From assembly GCA_907163375.1 (NCBI GenBank), contig CAJQUW010011508.1, positions 434,001-498,000 on the forward strand: a stretch of 64,000 nucleotides of DNA, in the 5' to 3' direction. The first letter of the stretch is position 1. The number at the start of each line of letters is the position of its first letter. A program made the translations under genes and the position numbers. The DNA is from Prostheceraeus crozeri. Taxonomy: Eukaryota; Platyhelminthes; Polycladida; Euryleptidae. Under the pieces are notes generated by a model, which was given only the letters and a program-made list of their open reading frames with translations, had not been told where the DNA came from and did no database searches. Shown piece by piece: positions 23,481 through 36,447 of the stretch.

Positions 23481-25819
23481 ATGAGTTCTCTTAATTGTAC
23501 AGACTCTACAGACGAATATTTTGCTCATAGTAGGGACTACTAAATACACCACTGCATCTCTGGTGGATCCACTTAATGCACTGACCTGTAAAAGATTGAG
23601 TTGCCATCCAACAATAAGACCACCGATTCTGTAAGGTCAAGTTGAAGCAGTTGATGATTTTGTTTGAGATCAACTTGAAATTTGTGTCCTTAATTGCCGC
23701 TTAATTACTACATTTATAGGGATAAAGTCAAAATAGACAGAAAATCCGCTTCAGGGCTTATTATCATTAATGTTCGTTAGTCTTTTGCATTGAAGCATCT
23801 ACCTCCCGCTGTTCTAATGAAGGAAGAGATTTAAGATCTCGCAACCGCTCCATAGAATAGATCAAATGTCATGACAAGTACAATTGTTCAAATATTAAAA
23901 AGTCGACTTAAAATTAGACTGCAGGAGAAAATCGTTTTACAGAAGGCATCAAGCATCAAGTTGCAGTGAATTATCATTGAGTGCAGCATCAGTCAATTGA
24001 TGCTTTCAGTGTAAGATTTCTAGGTAATAATGCAAGTTTTGAATTAAGTCGCTAAAATGTCGTGATTTCTGTGGAGTAGCTGAGATGAACGCAAAAGACA
24101 CGTTACGTGATTTGGAAACTGATACATTCATACTCTTACATGGAGATGAGTGATGATTGAAACTTTATCTTCTCAGGATTGAAATGGCGCATGTCTCAGC
24201 AGCTAAGTTCGAATTCAGGTTTTTAAGGTTTGGCAGACTGATTCTCATGCAGTCAGTTAATTATTTGTGCTATGACTGTGAGTGGAAGGACTATATTTAT
24301 GATTCATTCGAATGAAAATCAGTGCTAAAATTTCAAAGTTGTCTCCTAAAAATCTCTGAGAATGAAATATAATGTAAAATTCTACCAACGTTTCGGGTCT
24401 TGGCTATCTCTTAATGCTTTTGTAGATCAAATGCAATGGTTTTGCAATATCCGATTGTAATGATTAATGTTGATCATTCAGCATTGACTTATTTATTCAT
24501 TGACATCAATTATTTGTTTCGACAATCTGCCAGGTGGCTGAACGTGCACACTGTAGTTTGGGAGGTAGCTTTGTTTTGCAGCGATTGAGGTGGTATCTGA
24601 AACATTCACAGAGCAGACACCTATTAATCACTTTAAACTGCACGCCTGTCGGATCAGATCGCCTATCTGCCATTAATTGCTTGGGTAGGAAATTCACTAA
24701 TTCCTATGGAGAAATTGGGACATGTGGGTATAAATACAATTTCCTTGTATTAAAAGAAGAAGTGCTTGTTCGATATGAATAGTTAAGTGTAGAAAGCATA
24801 TACAAAAGGTTTTTTAGCTGGAAATGTGTTTTCGGGAAATTCCAGGAGTCGGGAAACATATCAACTCATCATTTTTTTTCGATTATATTATGAGTTAGGG
24901 ATGCTAATCTATGCAATTTATGAGACTCTGTTGCACTACGATGCAGAAACATCAGTGAATACATTGTGGACGACGATGCAAATTAACTATTAAAATACGT
25001 TATTCGCAAATTGAATGGAGGGAATCGTGTGAAGTGTTTGATTAACAAAAGTGCCCGTTGGCGTTTAATCCTTGGAGTGCTCTCACCTTGGAGTTTTCAG
25101 AAACCAGTAAAATAGATGTATCGGTATTCAGCAAGACAGATGTGCAAGCGAGCTGGAGGTAGGGAGCTTGATAGGGACCTTCCTACAAGAGCAGCTATGT
25201 GCCTTGTCAGCTTGATGGAATGTCCCTGCATGCCTGCATCCATTGTAACATTATAGTGCATCCAAGTGTGGTGCAAGGCTGCTATTATTCTGGTACTTGG
25301 TGGATTGCGCTAAATTATCGCTACTCTGACTCCTACGTAGCACATTTGGTTGTTTCTGATGACATATAATTGACTGAGGACCGAATAATTTCATAATCTA
25401 GCAATTTCGGCTCGAGCTTATTTTGATGGTGTATGTGGTCCCATTTTAGGACTGTAGATTTCCATTGCGGGATCGTGATTTTTGTCTGATGCTCATAATC
25501 GCAATTTCACTCTAAGTTGAGCTGAAGCAATGCATCGAACACTGTGCCAGGTGTTGACTCATTGCGGTCGTTACAGTAAGAGAAGTTAAACAATGTAGTA
25601 TATACTACACAGGTTTACGAAACTCCTTTATTAATTCTTGTGTCACACTATAGAAGACAACACTCGCCTTCTTGTATGTGGATTTTCTTTATAATGCGGC
25701 GCTCATCAGAAAAAGTGCAGAAGTCTCTGATAATACAACCGTTACATTACATGTTAACATCATTGCCGGACAAAACAGTTATGGATCAGATATATAGGAG
25801 AAAGAGCTCGTAGTCAAGC

Positions 25820-26645
25820 AGTCAAACTTCAATATAAGACAAACAAGACACTAGCAATCTTGTTAGGGTGTAGGCAGCAGATAAACAAGATCTTCATGAA
25901 AGAAATTTCAATCTCCAATGCTATTGTCCAATTCCAAAACAAAGTGCGCAACCTTGGAGTCGTTCTAGACAGAAGCCTAACTCTTGCTGCACACATCAAC
26001 GCAGTCTGTCGCTCAGCGTATTGTTTCCTACGCCAACTCCGACCCGTCATTCGCTCCGTTACGACCTCGGCAGCAAAGACTCTAATTCAAGCACTTATTA
26101 CATCTCGTCTAGACTATTGTAATTCTCTCCTCTTTGGTGTCCCAGACTGTCATCTTCGTCCGCTTCAAGCGGTTCAGAGCGCTGCTGCTCGCCTCATCAC
26201 CAAGACTTCAAGACGTGAGCACATTACACCGGTCCTTCGTGACCTGCACTGGCTTCCAGTAAAGCACCGCATTCAATTCAAGTTGGCTGTCATCGTATAC
26301 AAGACGTTACATGGTCTATCCCCCCGATGCCTTACCGACGACTGCCACCTACCTGATCTGATTGGATAGTGTCTTCGTTCATCCTCTGGTCCCTCCATCT
26401 GTCAACCTTCCAGAACCCGCATCCGCATGGGCGACCGTGCTTTCTCGGCAGCGGATCCTAGACTCTGGAATAGCCTTCCTATGAACATCCGAGACTTTGA
26501 AATTGGCCTCTTCCAATTTCGTCGCAAATTAAAGATGTTCCTGTTTTGTTCCGTGGTTTGAGCTGTACACATGCGCCTTGATACCTTAGGATTTGCGCAC
26601 CGTAAACAAATATATGTATAATAATAATAATAATAATGATACTTG
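25820..26645 (+). mobile_element. 5'-truncated CR1/L2-like LINE
   Basis: The + strand encodes the C-terminal third of a non-LTR reverse transcriptase: VRNLGVVLDRSLTLAAHINA, LITSRLDYCNSLLFGVP, RLITKTSRREHITPVLRDLHW and RIQFKLAVIVYKTLHG. A single stop at about 26369 interrupts it, after which the frame goes on with the usual SRTRIRMGDRAFSAADPRLWN ending. An (AAT)n tail follows at 26618-26640. The 5' truncation plus microsatellite tail is the normal product of target-primed reverse transcription. It is one of the better preserved elements here, so relatively young. Confidence 0.85.
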
Positions 26646-28049
26646 GGAGTAATGTTACTTATCATGGAAAAATGAACTTAAAATACTACTCCCCACCCGG
26701 GACTTTTATCGTTTCTGACTTGCCTTTGAATGATATGAGTCCGCATGCAATTTCTTTTTATGTCCAAGTCCCGACCAAATGATCACAAAAATCAAGCAAC
26801 TAGCCGCAGTGTGCCACGGAAATCACAGTGACACAAGCTATTCACCATGATTATACAGATTTTGTTGCTGTTGAGTAGATGTGATCCCTGCCAAATACCA
26901 GTGAGTCACTCCAACTTATTGAGCAATATAATGGCAAATTTATGTGCAAAGTGCACTTTAATAGATAATTATAGTTAAGCCGATGTGTGAAATGTACTTA
27001 ATAATTTCTACAAACATTACAGGAATTAATTATAAGAAAACGGAAATAGTACGTTGAGTTAAAGAAGGAAATTGAATCGCGTGGAAAAAGTACAAATCCT
27101 ATTCCCAATAGATAACGAGATTTTAACAACTCACTTGCAATTGTTTTGAAGCTGATAAAAATCGTGACTTCAAATGTCTAGGCGGATGATTGCCCAGAAA
27201 TCGGAAATGTTTGTCTTGTCACGAGTAATTAGATCTACAGGAGAGATATTCTCTCCACTTGTCGATTAAGACGCTCTTTCTGTGCATTTAGAAGATGAGA
27301 AATAGTAGAATATCAAAGAAAACGTCAAGTCATTTGGGATGCATTCAGCTATGTTTGCAAAAGTAGGTTCTGTATATAAATGCTTTCAGTACAAGGGGAA
27401 CAAAGCTATAAGAATAATATACATGTATATATGCGGAAGGTCTCATGTCAGATGATTTAGGAAAATCCAATGGCAATGTCATCACGTGTGTAATGCGAAA
27501 CCTTATTATCCACTTACCGAGTAAATTATCAAAATAAATCGTCTTTCCTTGAGCTTTATTAAGATTTTGTCATATCTTCTAATTTCTCTTGAATATTAAT
27601 GATGCTCAATTCTAATACTGTGATAATGACAGTGGCGGGCGCAGTTAGTCGACTGCGCTCGAGTAATCGTACGACGGAATCAATCGCGCGATTCCTGAAT
27701 GACCATGAATCGCGCGACCCTATTGCAACGTGACCTTTTAATGAAATTTGCTCGATGAGAATAATTGAGGCTGTTTTCCTATTCACTCTTTCAACGCTTG
27801 AGATAATTGCAGTGGATATAAAGCTGACACCTACGCACACACATTATGCGCGGGTGCTCGTGACAGAGATCAGGTGTGGCTAGAATAAGAAAAGAGTCAC
27901 GTCCTGTCACGTGATGATCATTCCCACACCACAGTAAATGTCTATGGGAATCCTGTGGGTATTCCCACACACCGTAGGAATGCATTATTTTATGCAATGA
28001 CATTAGGCATGTTCGTAAAGTAAGCCTGCAAGATTTACACGAATCGTGT

Positions 28050-28260
28050 ATGTGAGTATTTTGGTCATATCCTAAGACAACGAAATGTTGCGTGTGATGG
28101 TGGAAGGTAAAATCAAGGTTGTCAAAACGAGAGGAAGACCAAGACGAATCTACATTGACGATATCAAGGACTGGAATCACACAAGGACGAAAGGAAATAC
28201 CATCTGAAAGGCGATCTTAAAACATCTTCATGTGACATGAACTCCTACCTCCCCATGGAG
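28050..28260 (+). mobile_element. LINE tail fragment
   Basis: The + strand reads a basic tail, VKTRGRPRRIYIDDIKDWN, preceded by a degraded GHILRQ. This fits the extreme C-terminus of RTE-like LINE proteins (GHV-R ... RGRPR--W-D-I--W). Only about 60 codons remain. Confidence 0.55.
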
Positions 28261-29487
28261 AAGGAATATTACCTGTAGCACACTTGCACTAAAAGATGCT
28301 GCGAGATACCCACTTTATATGACTATACGCGGCACTCGGTCGAAGGCCTATTGCAATTCCACCGATACATTAAACAATTTCTTCCGTGCCTGTGTATTCT
28401 TTCCATTGACTTGACGTACAACGAACATCGCATCATTCGCCGAGAACCCAAATTGGCGTACATCTTGCACAAGCTTCTTAAGTCTCCCTTCTAGATCCTT
28501 GATAAATATAAATGCATCTGAATAAGTAAATATTGAGTTGCATTCTCAATTGAAAGATGGCAGACCTGAATAGTTGCCATTTCATCCAATATCAGGAATC
28601 ATCAACAGACCTGTTTCACACCTCCTCACCTCTCTCTTTACCTCAAGTCTAAATAGAGAGTTGTTTCGAAGTTGATAGAACTACTTTAGCTCAGCTATCA
28701 TTCTTCATCAATAAATTCCAGGTGATGATTTAAGGTTAGGAGATAGCATTTGCCATTCAGCTACATAAGATTCGCTTCTATACAGATCGAAATGTTTCGA
28801 AACGTCATGCTGGTTTCCAAGAAAGTAAGTTTATGCTTCTTGGTATCTTCGTATTTCTTTCAGTTGTTTACCTTCACCATCAATGACTCGAATCATCAAT
28901 AATTTGATGACGCGTGACTCGATCCCTATTGTATCTCATTTCCTTCTGTGTAATAAGGCAGTCATATTATCCCACTTTTAGTGTGGATGTAATAACATGA
29001 ATAAGTATAGGCCGAGGCCTAGTATGTCAACGCCTACTGAAATAAACGAACAGTTAGTCGAAAAGACGTGTCTTAAAACGTTCCGTTATGCTGCAAAAAT
29101 ACTATCTTGGTTTATGCATCTATGCGACATGTAGGCGTGCTTAGAATAAATGATGCTTGATTATATGGCGTAATATATTGATTAATCATTAATTTTCGGC
29201 ATGTCAATGCCTGTGCCTGCTAAAAAAACGAGTTGCCCGCTACTGTCCCCATCCCACGTCATCAATGCAAAATGTGCGACTTCAACATTCCAAAATATTT
29301 GTATAATAAACAATGCATGGAAAATTGATGCCTGATGCTACGGGTCAACAACATCTCTCTTTTGTCGAACACAAAATGAACTCACCATATAGAAGAAATA
29401 CTCTTGCTAATAACGGTCTGCTATTTCCGCCCATTGGATTTTTTTTGAAACATTTTTAAAAATATGCTTTACAAATACATTACATTA

Positions 29488-29664
29488 GGCCTCAGTCACA
29501 CTGCCAGCTTTTTCTAGCGTTTCCGAGCAAATCGTTTTGCAGCAAATATCATCAGTTGTAGACAGCCACACTGCGAGCAAGGCAAAGTCGTGCGATTATT
29601 AGCTTAAGCAAATGCGTCTGCTCAGGACGCTTGTGTTTGCTTTGCTGTCAGCGTGACTGAGGCT
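29488..29664. mobile_element. TTA-flanked MITE
   Basis: Ends GGCCTCAGTCACACTG and its near-complement (CAGCGTGACTGAGGCT) enclose 177 bp flanked by TTA on both sides (29485-29487 and 29665-29667). The TTA duplication and GGCC-type end fit PIF/Harbinger-derived MITEs. No coding content. Confidence 0.65.
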
Positions 29665-30622
29665 TTAGTTTTCTTTTTCTTCGTGATTTTGTCACATTAT
29701 TCACACTATTCTGCTATTCGGCAATTCCGTATGGGAGTTAACAATAAGTTCGAATTTTTATAGTCATTGTGGGGATTGTTTTGCCGTAGCATGTGATGCA
29801 CATATGTCACGAAGCAGTTTCAAAACAAATGTATAACTCATGTTGAGAATTGATTTGAATGTACATGTATATTTAATATTCCAAAAACTTGGTTTGTGCG
29901 TTTGCAGACTTGTTACGTGTGCGCTGAAATTCCTCGCCTAGCAATGTCTTTTGATTACACTCGCATTAATTCTTAATTTCATCTAATGCGGAGCTCTGGC
30001 ATTCGTAGAGAACTTGTGATTGTTGCCATGAGATGGTATTTTTCAATATCATCCTGAAGCAGCTTCCTAGAATGGAATAGGCCTATTGGTAGTCGAATTT
30101 CAAACACACAATATTCAGACGTATTTGACCATTGCGACAAGTTCTTTATCCCTATCCTATCTGAAAACACATAGAAGTGCTTTATCTTAATATCATTGCT
30201 ATCACTGACACAGGAAAGGAATTGCATTTACTATTTTTAACCGGTTTACGACCGCTACCATTGTCTTGTTACCTGCAGTAGCAAAATATGTACTTGCCAC
30301 CGTGTGATAGTACTTGACAACGTCATAGTAAGTCCGGATGAGATTATTAAGAAAAAAATTGAACATTTCATTCATTTTTCAGGTCAATTTTGATTTACGT
30401 CCTTACCATCACATATTCCACATCTGAACTACAGATAGTGATGATTTATCAAAATGCATGCTTATTTGTAAAACTGCAACGTTTAACTAACGATTGCTTA
30501 TTGAAAAGACAAGTCTAGCACACGTGTGCACAATCAATCAGAGCTATTGTCGAACATTTACGACCGCTACTATATGGGATTGCCTTATCTGCTTTCGTAT
30601 ACAATACTGCTTTATTTTTCAG

Positions 30623-30843
30623 GCATGACCTGCTCGTCCTGCGTCCATGCTGTAGAGAAGCATCTACACAAGGTAGACGGGGTTCATTCAGTTCTGGTTG
30701 CTTTAATCGCCGGTAAAGCGGAAGTTAAGTACGATCCGGCCTACATCATGCCTTCTCAGATAGCTTATCAGATAGAAGAAATAGGTTTTCAAGCAGCAGT
30801 TCTGGAATTGGAAAGTCAAGGGCAGGCAAAAGTTGAATTGCAA
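30623..30843 (+). CDS. ATP7: ATP7 copper ATPase exon: HMA5
   Basis: One exon carries a whole HMA copper-binding domain. It has the metal site GMTCSSC (the glycine is completed across the splice), then VEKHLHKVDGVHSVLVAL, AGKAEVKYDPAYI and IEEIGFQAAV, ending in the short linker AKVELQ. The two cysteines of CSSC bind Cu(I) and pass it to the membrane domain. It begins after TTTTTCAG in phase 1 and ends CAA|GTGAGT in phase 0. The text closely matches human ATP7B HMA5 ([20 protein letters not shown]), and its link to the next HMA is short, as in that protein between HMA5 and HMA6. The in-frame ATG at 30526 upstream lies in the intron and is not a start. Confidence 0.95.
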
Positions 30844-32799
30844 GTGAGTATCATCGTCTTTGTAGGTTTATTGAGACCAAACGTTAGACTTTGTTAATTG
30901 TGAAACTTCATGGAAATCGTGAAATGAAATATTCAGTTGATGCTAGGAGCAAATTTGATTTATCCTTGTCAGCCTATCTAGAAATCTCTCTAAATATTGC
31001 AACACCCCTTGTCCTGACAACGGGAAGTTTTCGCTAAAGAATACTGTACAATACTACGAGTAATAGTCCATGCCTGAGTTGAGAGCCAACCGCTTTGAAG
31101 ACCAATACACGAGTTCTTTATTGAAAGTGCTCCTGAAGAGGAAGTCGATTAAAAGTTTCGTGCAGTGATCTTTCTTGAAGGTAGTATAATCGCAGTTGAA
31201 GTGAAATCATAAGCTTTCAAAACTATCTTACAGGTGACTAATATAAATGTTTCGACAAGTGCTGCCACTATTCAGCGTATAAAAATCGAATGTTGTACTT
31301 CAATAATAAAATTCAGTTCATATAACATTTATAGAGCGCATCGATTTGTGTCTAGTTTTCTGTCATCTAAAAGCTCATTTCAAACTAACAATTTCAAGTT
31401 ATTTCCAACATTATATATGGTTTCAAGAACACCAAGAATATAATAAACATTCAATGCTTCACGCCAAGACTGTATGTTTTCACACCATGAAGTTGACATG
31501 TTACTGCTGCGATGTTAAGAATGCATATAGGATATAAAGATCTTAAACAGAAATTGCATCTGCTAATTACATGCATAAGACAGAAATTGATTTTGACTCA
31601 AGATTCCTCTGATTTTCATTGGATTGTCAAATTTCCTTCATAACTTACAAATTCATGTATTAAGGAGCGCAGTGAGCACCGCAGGATATACAAGACAGTT
31701 TTATTCGATATGGGGAGGACGAAATATGAGAACTTTTTGAGGCTTCAATTAATGAAGAATTTTCTCTACATTTCTCTCTCCATATCGTGAAGTGAACAAG
31801 ATGAATATTTCGGCTGTTTGAATTTGTAAACAAGGCATAAGGAGATTCACCTTTCTAGCGTATTGCTATAACCTGAAAACTTAGCATGATTTTAGAAAGA
31901 AAATATTCATCGAACAATGTCCACGCATCTTGTTCAAAGATGCTCCTTAACAATAACTTCCCAGATGCGCAAACCTTATGGAAAATTCCATCAAGGCTTT
32001 GTACGTTAGCCTTTATTCGCATATGAATTACTCATATGTGTATAATTATATATATACGTTCGCACATATGAATTTGTGTATGTAATTTAATATGTTAAAA
32101 GGCAATAAACCAGCAAACCGCTAAGTCTTGTCAATTGGGCTCTTCATTCCTTACTGTGCTAGTGATTTCCATGGTAGCAACCAAGGGTATCTGGGGACTT
32201 GGTCTTGTCCTCTTTTGGTTGTGCGGTCGAGCTCCCGGAAAATGGCATTCGAAGTAAGAAAATGTCTAACCATGTCAACACCGTTCTTCGTAAATGATGC
32301 GAAGTCTGTGGGACTAGCAGTTAACGGCTGATAAAAGAGCATATTTGAGAATTGCAAAAAATGAGAGAATGAAGATAAAAAGAAAAGACAATGATATATT
32401 TTTCAATGAAAATCATTCATATACAAGTTGATGTGTGTGTAGTCAGTTGAACTTTCGAAAGTTAAAAATTTGCGATGCACCGATCAAGCCAAGAATGTGA
32501 TGTCATATGTACCATAAATGATGCGGATCTGCGTGCGCTTTTTGGAATTGGAAAAATTAGGCGTCCACTACGTAGACTTTTCCTCGGGAAAATGGTGTAA
32601 AGGCAATGGGTTGGGATTGAGCATTTTTCAGAAAGTCTCAAAGATTGTTGTAATCTACTTTCGTCCAAGGACTTTATGCATCAGCAACTTGCATCAACAC
32701 TACAAATAATTCGATGTGATATACCCTGTAACTTATTCAAGTGATTCTTCAAATAGACAGGCATGTCAACAAACTAGAGTGAACAGTAAGATAGATCTC

Positions 32800-35390
32800 A
32801 GAGGCGATTGTGCACACAGAAGAGACCACTTTTAGACAAAAAATATTTCAAAAATACGAAGACAATGTAGTCACAGGCGAAGGTATCAGTTTCGATTTCA
32901 AAATGTATGTCCCATTTCAAATCATACGACCAAGTAACATCCAAGATCTTGTGAGTCGGAGCAACTTCGACGCCAGTTACGTTAACAGGATAAGAGAGCG
33001 TGATTTCCTCATTGCAAGACACCTTGACTTTTTGTGGTTCACTGTCAGACGCTTTGCTGAACTTCTGGCTGAAAACGTGACAGATTTCTTCACAGATTCA
33101 GAACTCGCCAGCATCAATGACCAATGGGTATATTTGGAACACGCGATCAAAACAACAGCCGAGAAGACTTTGCATAAGAAGAGAAAGTCCCTCCAAAAGC
33201 AATGGATGTCACCATCGACAATACAACTGATCAAAAACCGCGAAAGCACTCAGAACATGTAGAGTAGCTCAGAAAATCAAGTGATACAAAACGCGATGAA
33301 ACTAGGTATGGAGAAATACTGGACATCAATAGCGATGAACATGGAAAATGCCCCGGCCGTTGGAGATTGGCAATAACTAAAGAGTGATCCGCGAAGGCTC
33401 AGGACTAAGGGTGGGTCTCGGCGAATTTCTTGAGGTAAAAAATAGTCAACGATTGATAACCACACCGTAGGAATTATCACGCTGAGCGCAGCATTTCGGA
33501 GATCTTCTGAACAATCCACGGCAGGCCTCCTCAGATTGTCTGCTGCTAGCTGAACCGTGTCATGATCTCGGACAGTATGATTGTTATACAGATCCACCCA
33601 CCAGATTGGAAGTTGAATCTACTCTGAAGAAACTGAATTCAGTCCGAGATCATGACACGGTTCAGCTAGCAGCAGACAATCTGAGGAGGCCTGCCGTGGA
33701 TTGTTCAGAAGATCTCCGAAATACTGCGCTCAGCGTGATAATTCCAACGGAGTGGTTATCAATCGTTGACTATTTTTTACCTCAAGAAATTCGCCGAGAC
33801 CCACCCTTAGTCCTGAGGAATCTCTGATGTCTAAAACGTCGGAAACCGTTGAGAAAACCAAAGGGAAATTTTTCAACTCAACCCGCCCTTTCTGACGCAC
33901 CGTGCTGAAAAGGATTAAACCGCGGGCGAAGATGGTATTCCACCGGAACTCTGGATCCACGGTCAATCAGCACTTATTAGACCGCTCCACCATCTTATTG
34001 CACAGATTTGGAATAAAGAAGAAATCCCAGATGGCTGGACCCTCGACACAGTCATTCCAGTGCATAAAAAGGGAGTAAATCCATATTTACCAATTATATT
34101 ATGTCTTTTGGACATAGCATGTAAAATATTGGAGAACATGATTGTCAGCCGCATAAGACCAGATAGAGGGAAACGTTGCCGTGAAAGTCAAGCAGGATTT
34201 ATACCAGGAAGAGGTTGTGTAGATCAGCTGTCTAGCCTTCGTCAAATCAGCGAACCACGGAACGAATTCCAACAGCCCACTGTGGTATCTTTCATTGACT
34301 TCCGAGCTGCTTTCGACTCTGTCGAAGTTGATTGGAATCATAAAAGCATTGCATCATCGGACGAATGCCGCTGTGAAACATAAAGGGCAAGTGTCATCTA
34401 CGGTCCCTGTGAATTTTGGTGTAAGGCAGGGTGATCTGACATCACCCATACTCTTCACTGCAGCCGTCGACTGGATTCTTTTTTATCATTTTTTAATAAT
34501 AATTTCAGTGGGCCATCAAATCGTGTATGAGACGTGGAACCCCCGTTGGTCTTAGCCTTCAGGTCACCGAATCGCCCATTTGCGATCTAACGCTGACAAT
34601 GTTGCGCTCCTGGTAGAAAACAGCGACGCCATGCAAATTCTGTTTGATGAAGTATCCAAATTTGCGTCTGAGGTCGGCCTTGATATAAATACAGCAAAAA
34701 AGTTCTTGATACTCATAGCAGACCAGACACCATCGTTATGGATGGGAAACCCCTGGAGAATGTCAATGAATTCGCTTCCACTGTCACTTAAAATAGCTGC
34801 TTGGAAGCGGAATTAAATCGACGCATTGGTAGAGCTGCAGCTGTATTCAGACGTTTCAATGCCTGGTCTAGTCCCTCAGTCTCACCGAAAACAAAAGGCC
34901 GTGTCTTCACAGCATGTATCAGATCAGTTCTCACATACGGCTGTGAAGGCTGCGGACTCTCACAAGTTCAAGGAAAGCGTCTTGGTAGCTTTGAATAAAT
35001 TGGGGAAATATCATCCTGAACACCAGATTTCATATGACTCCCTTCACGTACATTTCAACATCAAAGACACCGTGTCTGAATTTATGAAACATTCTCGCTT
35101 GACTTGGCTTGGTCACGTTCTTTGAATGGGCTCGAGCAGAATTCCACATCAGCTGCTATGGTATCATCAACAACAGGCAGGCTGGCAACGAAAACGTGGC
35201 AGACAGAAGATGACCTGGAAGCGACGTCTTCATCTATAAACAAAGCACCTGAACAGCCTCATCAGGAACCGAGTAGTTGAAATATCGGGAAGTGGCAGAC
35301 GATCGCCAACAGTGGAGAAGAATTGTGTCAGCGGATCATTGTCAAGATTGACCAAAACATGAAGTCCTGTAATTAAGTCAAGTAAGTCAG
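32800..35390 (+). mobile_element. RTE-like LINE, many breaks
   Basis: A near-full-length reverse transcriptase region on the + strand. Parts in order: the end of the endonuclease/linker (TAEKTLHKKRKSLQKQWMS near 33180), GEDGIPPELW near 33925, TVIPVHKKG near 34060, QAGFIPGRGCVDQL near 34200, SFIDFRAAFDSVE near 34300, NFGVRQGDLTSPILF near 34420, a degraded ADNVALL box near 34590 that would hold the catalytic ADD, YGCEG near 34950, and TWLGHVL plus GRQKMTW near 35110-35210. The frame changes at least four times and stops interrupt it. The 3' end has AAGTCAAGTAAGTCAG. A 175-bp inverted duplication sits inside it. Confidence 0.8.
33398..33817. repeat. 175-bp inverted duplication inside the LINE
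   Basis: 33398-33572 and 33643-33817 are inverted copies of equal length with about three differences (roughly 98% identical), separated by 70 bp. The left arm reads in the sense direction of the LINE, and the right arm is the reversed copy inserted before GEDGIPPELW. The arms are much more alike than expected for such a broken LINE, so the duplication is younger than most of the decay. Confidence 0.85.
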
Positions 35391-36227
35391 ATGCATTCTC
35401 CTAGCCCATTATAGAAAAGTATCGTGTTCAATTTAAACATGTAGATTGTCTGTAATATGTTTAACAGGGACAATAATAGTAAGGTCATAAGCGTACTTGA
35501 CAAAGTGAGGAATCGAGTGGCTAATTACATCAGAGAAAAATGGATATCTACAGAATGGCCTGAATTATTTTGAATTATGTGGTTTTTGAGAATACTACGA
35601 AATCATATCGGAATTTTGATATTGAGTACAATGACATCAATATATTATTATAATTTCGAACAAAAAGTCGCAAATTAGATTTCGTAACTGGCAGTTATGG
35701 GAATCGATTATGATATGAAGAGCGTTTTTGTGATAATTCAAAAGTGGAAACTCTGTATCATTTTATGATAGAATGCTCACTATATCAAAATTTACGACTG
35801 TGCCTTTGTTATGCAATTGTAACAGTACAACAGAATTCAATAAGTTGATGAGCACTTTAACTCCAAAGCTGGTTAAATCCATCGAGAAGTTTCCCCGAAA
35901 AGCAAGAGATTAACTAACGATGACTAAAAAACATTAACCAATTAGTATGAAATCTAGAAATTTACATTACTTTTGCTAATTCTACTCTCCTTCCTGTTCG
36001 GAATATATTTTTTCAATCGCACTGACCGCACGCTGTTTTCTTTCTAAAAGCTGTTTCTTATGCATATGTGAGCGTCCATGCTCATGTTTTGCAATGTCCT
36101 GATTGATTACTTCGTGTTATGCTCATCCTATCGTCTCAGAATTTTTAAGACACAGTCTTATAGGTACATGGAACACATAGTTCATTGTTTTTGACGTGAG
36201 GTTTTCATATATATATAAGTAAAAATA

Positions 36228-36447
36228 CACTTTCTTGTTTTGCGAAAGTTAAAAACAGTGTTTACAAGTAGTTTACGTCTCGGACGTTTCCGGACCCAAC
36301 CCTTATCAACGAGAAGCTGATGAAGGTTCGTTGATAAGGGGCTTCTTGTTGACTAAGGGTCGGTACCCGAAACGTTCGAGAAGTAAACTAAACTTGTGAA
36401 TATTGTTTCCAACTTTCGCAAAAATAAAGGGAGAGTGTATTTTTACT
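36228..36447. repeat. 220-bp foldback with CCGAAACGT core
   Basis: The ends AGTAAAAATACACT and its complement are inverted, and similarity of the arms continues inward through GCGAAAGTT and AGTTTAC to GGACCC/GGGTC around the centre. The middle contains TTCGTTGATAAGGGG and CCCGAAACG. A fragment with the same GACCCGAAACGT block and TATTTTTACT end lies at 44658-44760, so this is a dispersed family. Confidence 0.65.

Larger units (their letters stand above)
17515..30622 (+). other. ATP7 intron of 13.1 kb
   Basis: Phase-1 intron bounded by GTGAGT and TTTTTCAG. It is filled with decayed mobile elements, each listed separately: a hairpin, LINE tails, a Penelope-like fossil, a tRNA-Ser-like sequence, a CR1/L2-like LINE and a TTA-flanked MITE. 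Between these (17889-20269, 23481-25819, 26646-28049, 28261-29487, 29665-30622) I see only AT-rich intron sequence. Near 27640-27720 are two small GC-rich hairpins, GCGCAGT/ACTGCGC and TCGCGCGATTC/GAATCGCGCGA. Confidence 0.75.

Noticed and set aside
33606-33827. A possible gene on + repeated on the other strand at 33277-33597
   Set aside because: It is the inverted duplication inside the LINE, not two genes.
36320-36385. CTGATGA ... CCGAAACG suggested a hammerhead ribozyme
   Set aside because: The bases next to CTGATGA and GAAA do not pair as stem II needs (A against C), and stems I and III are not convincing.
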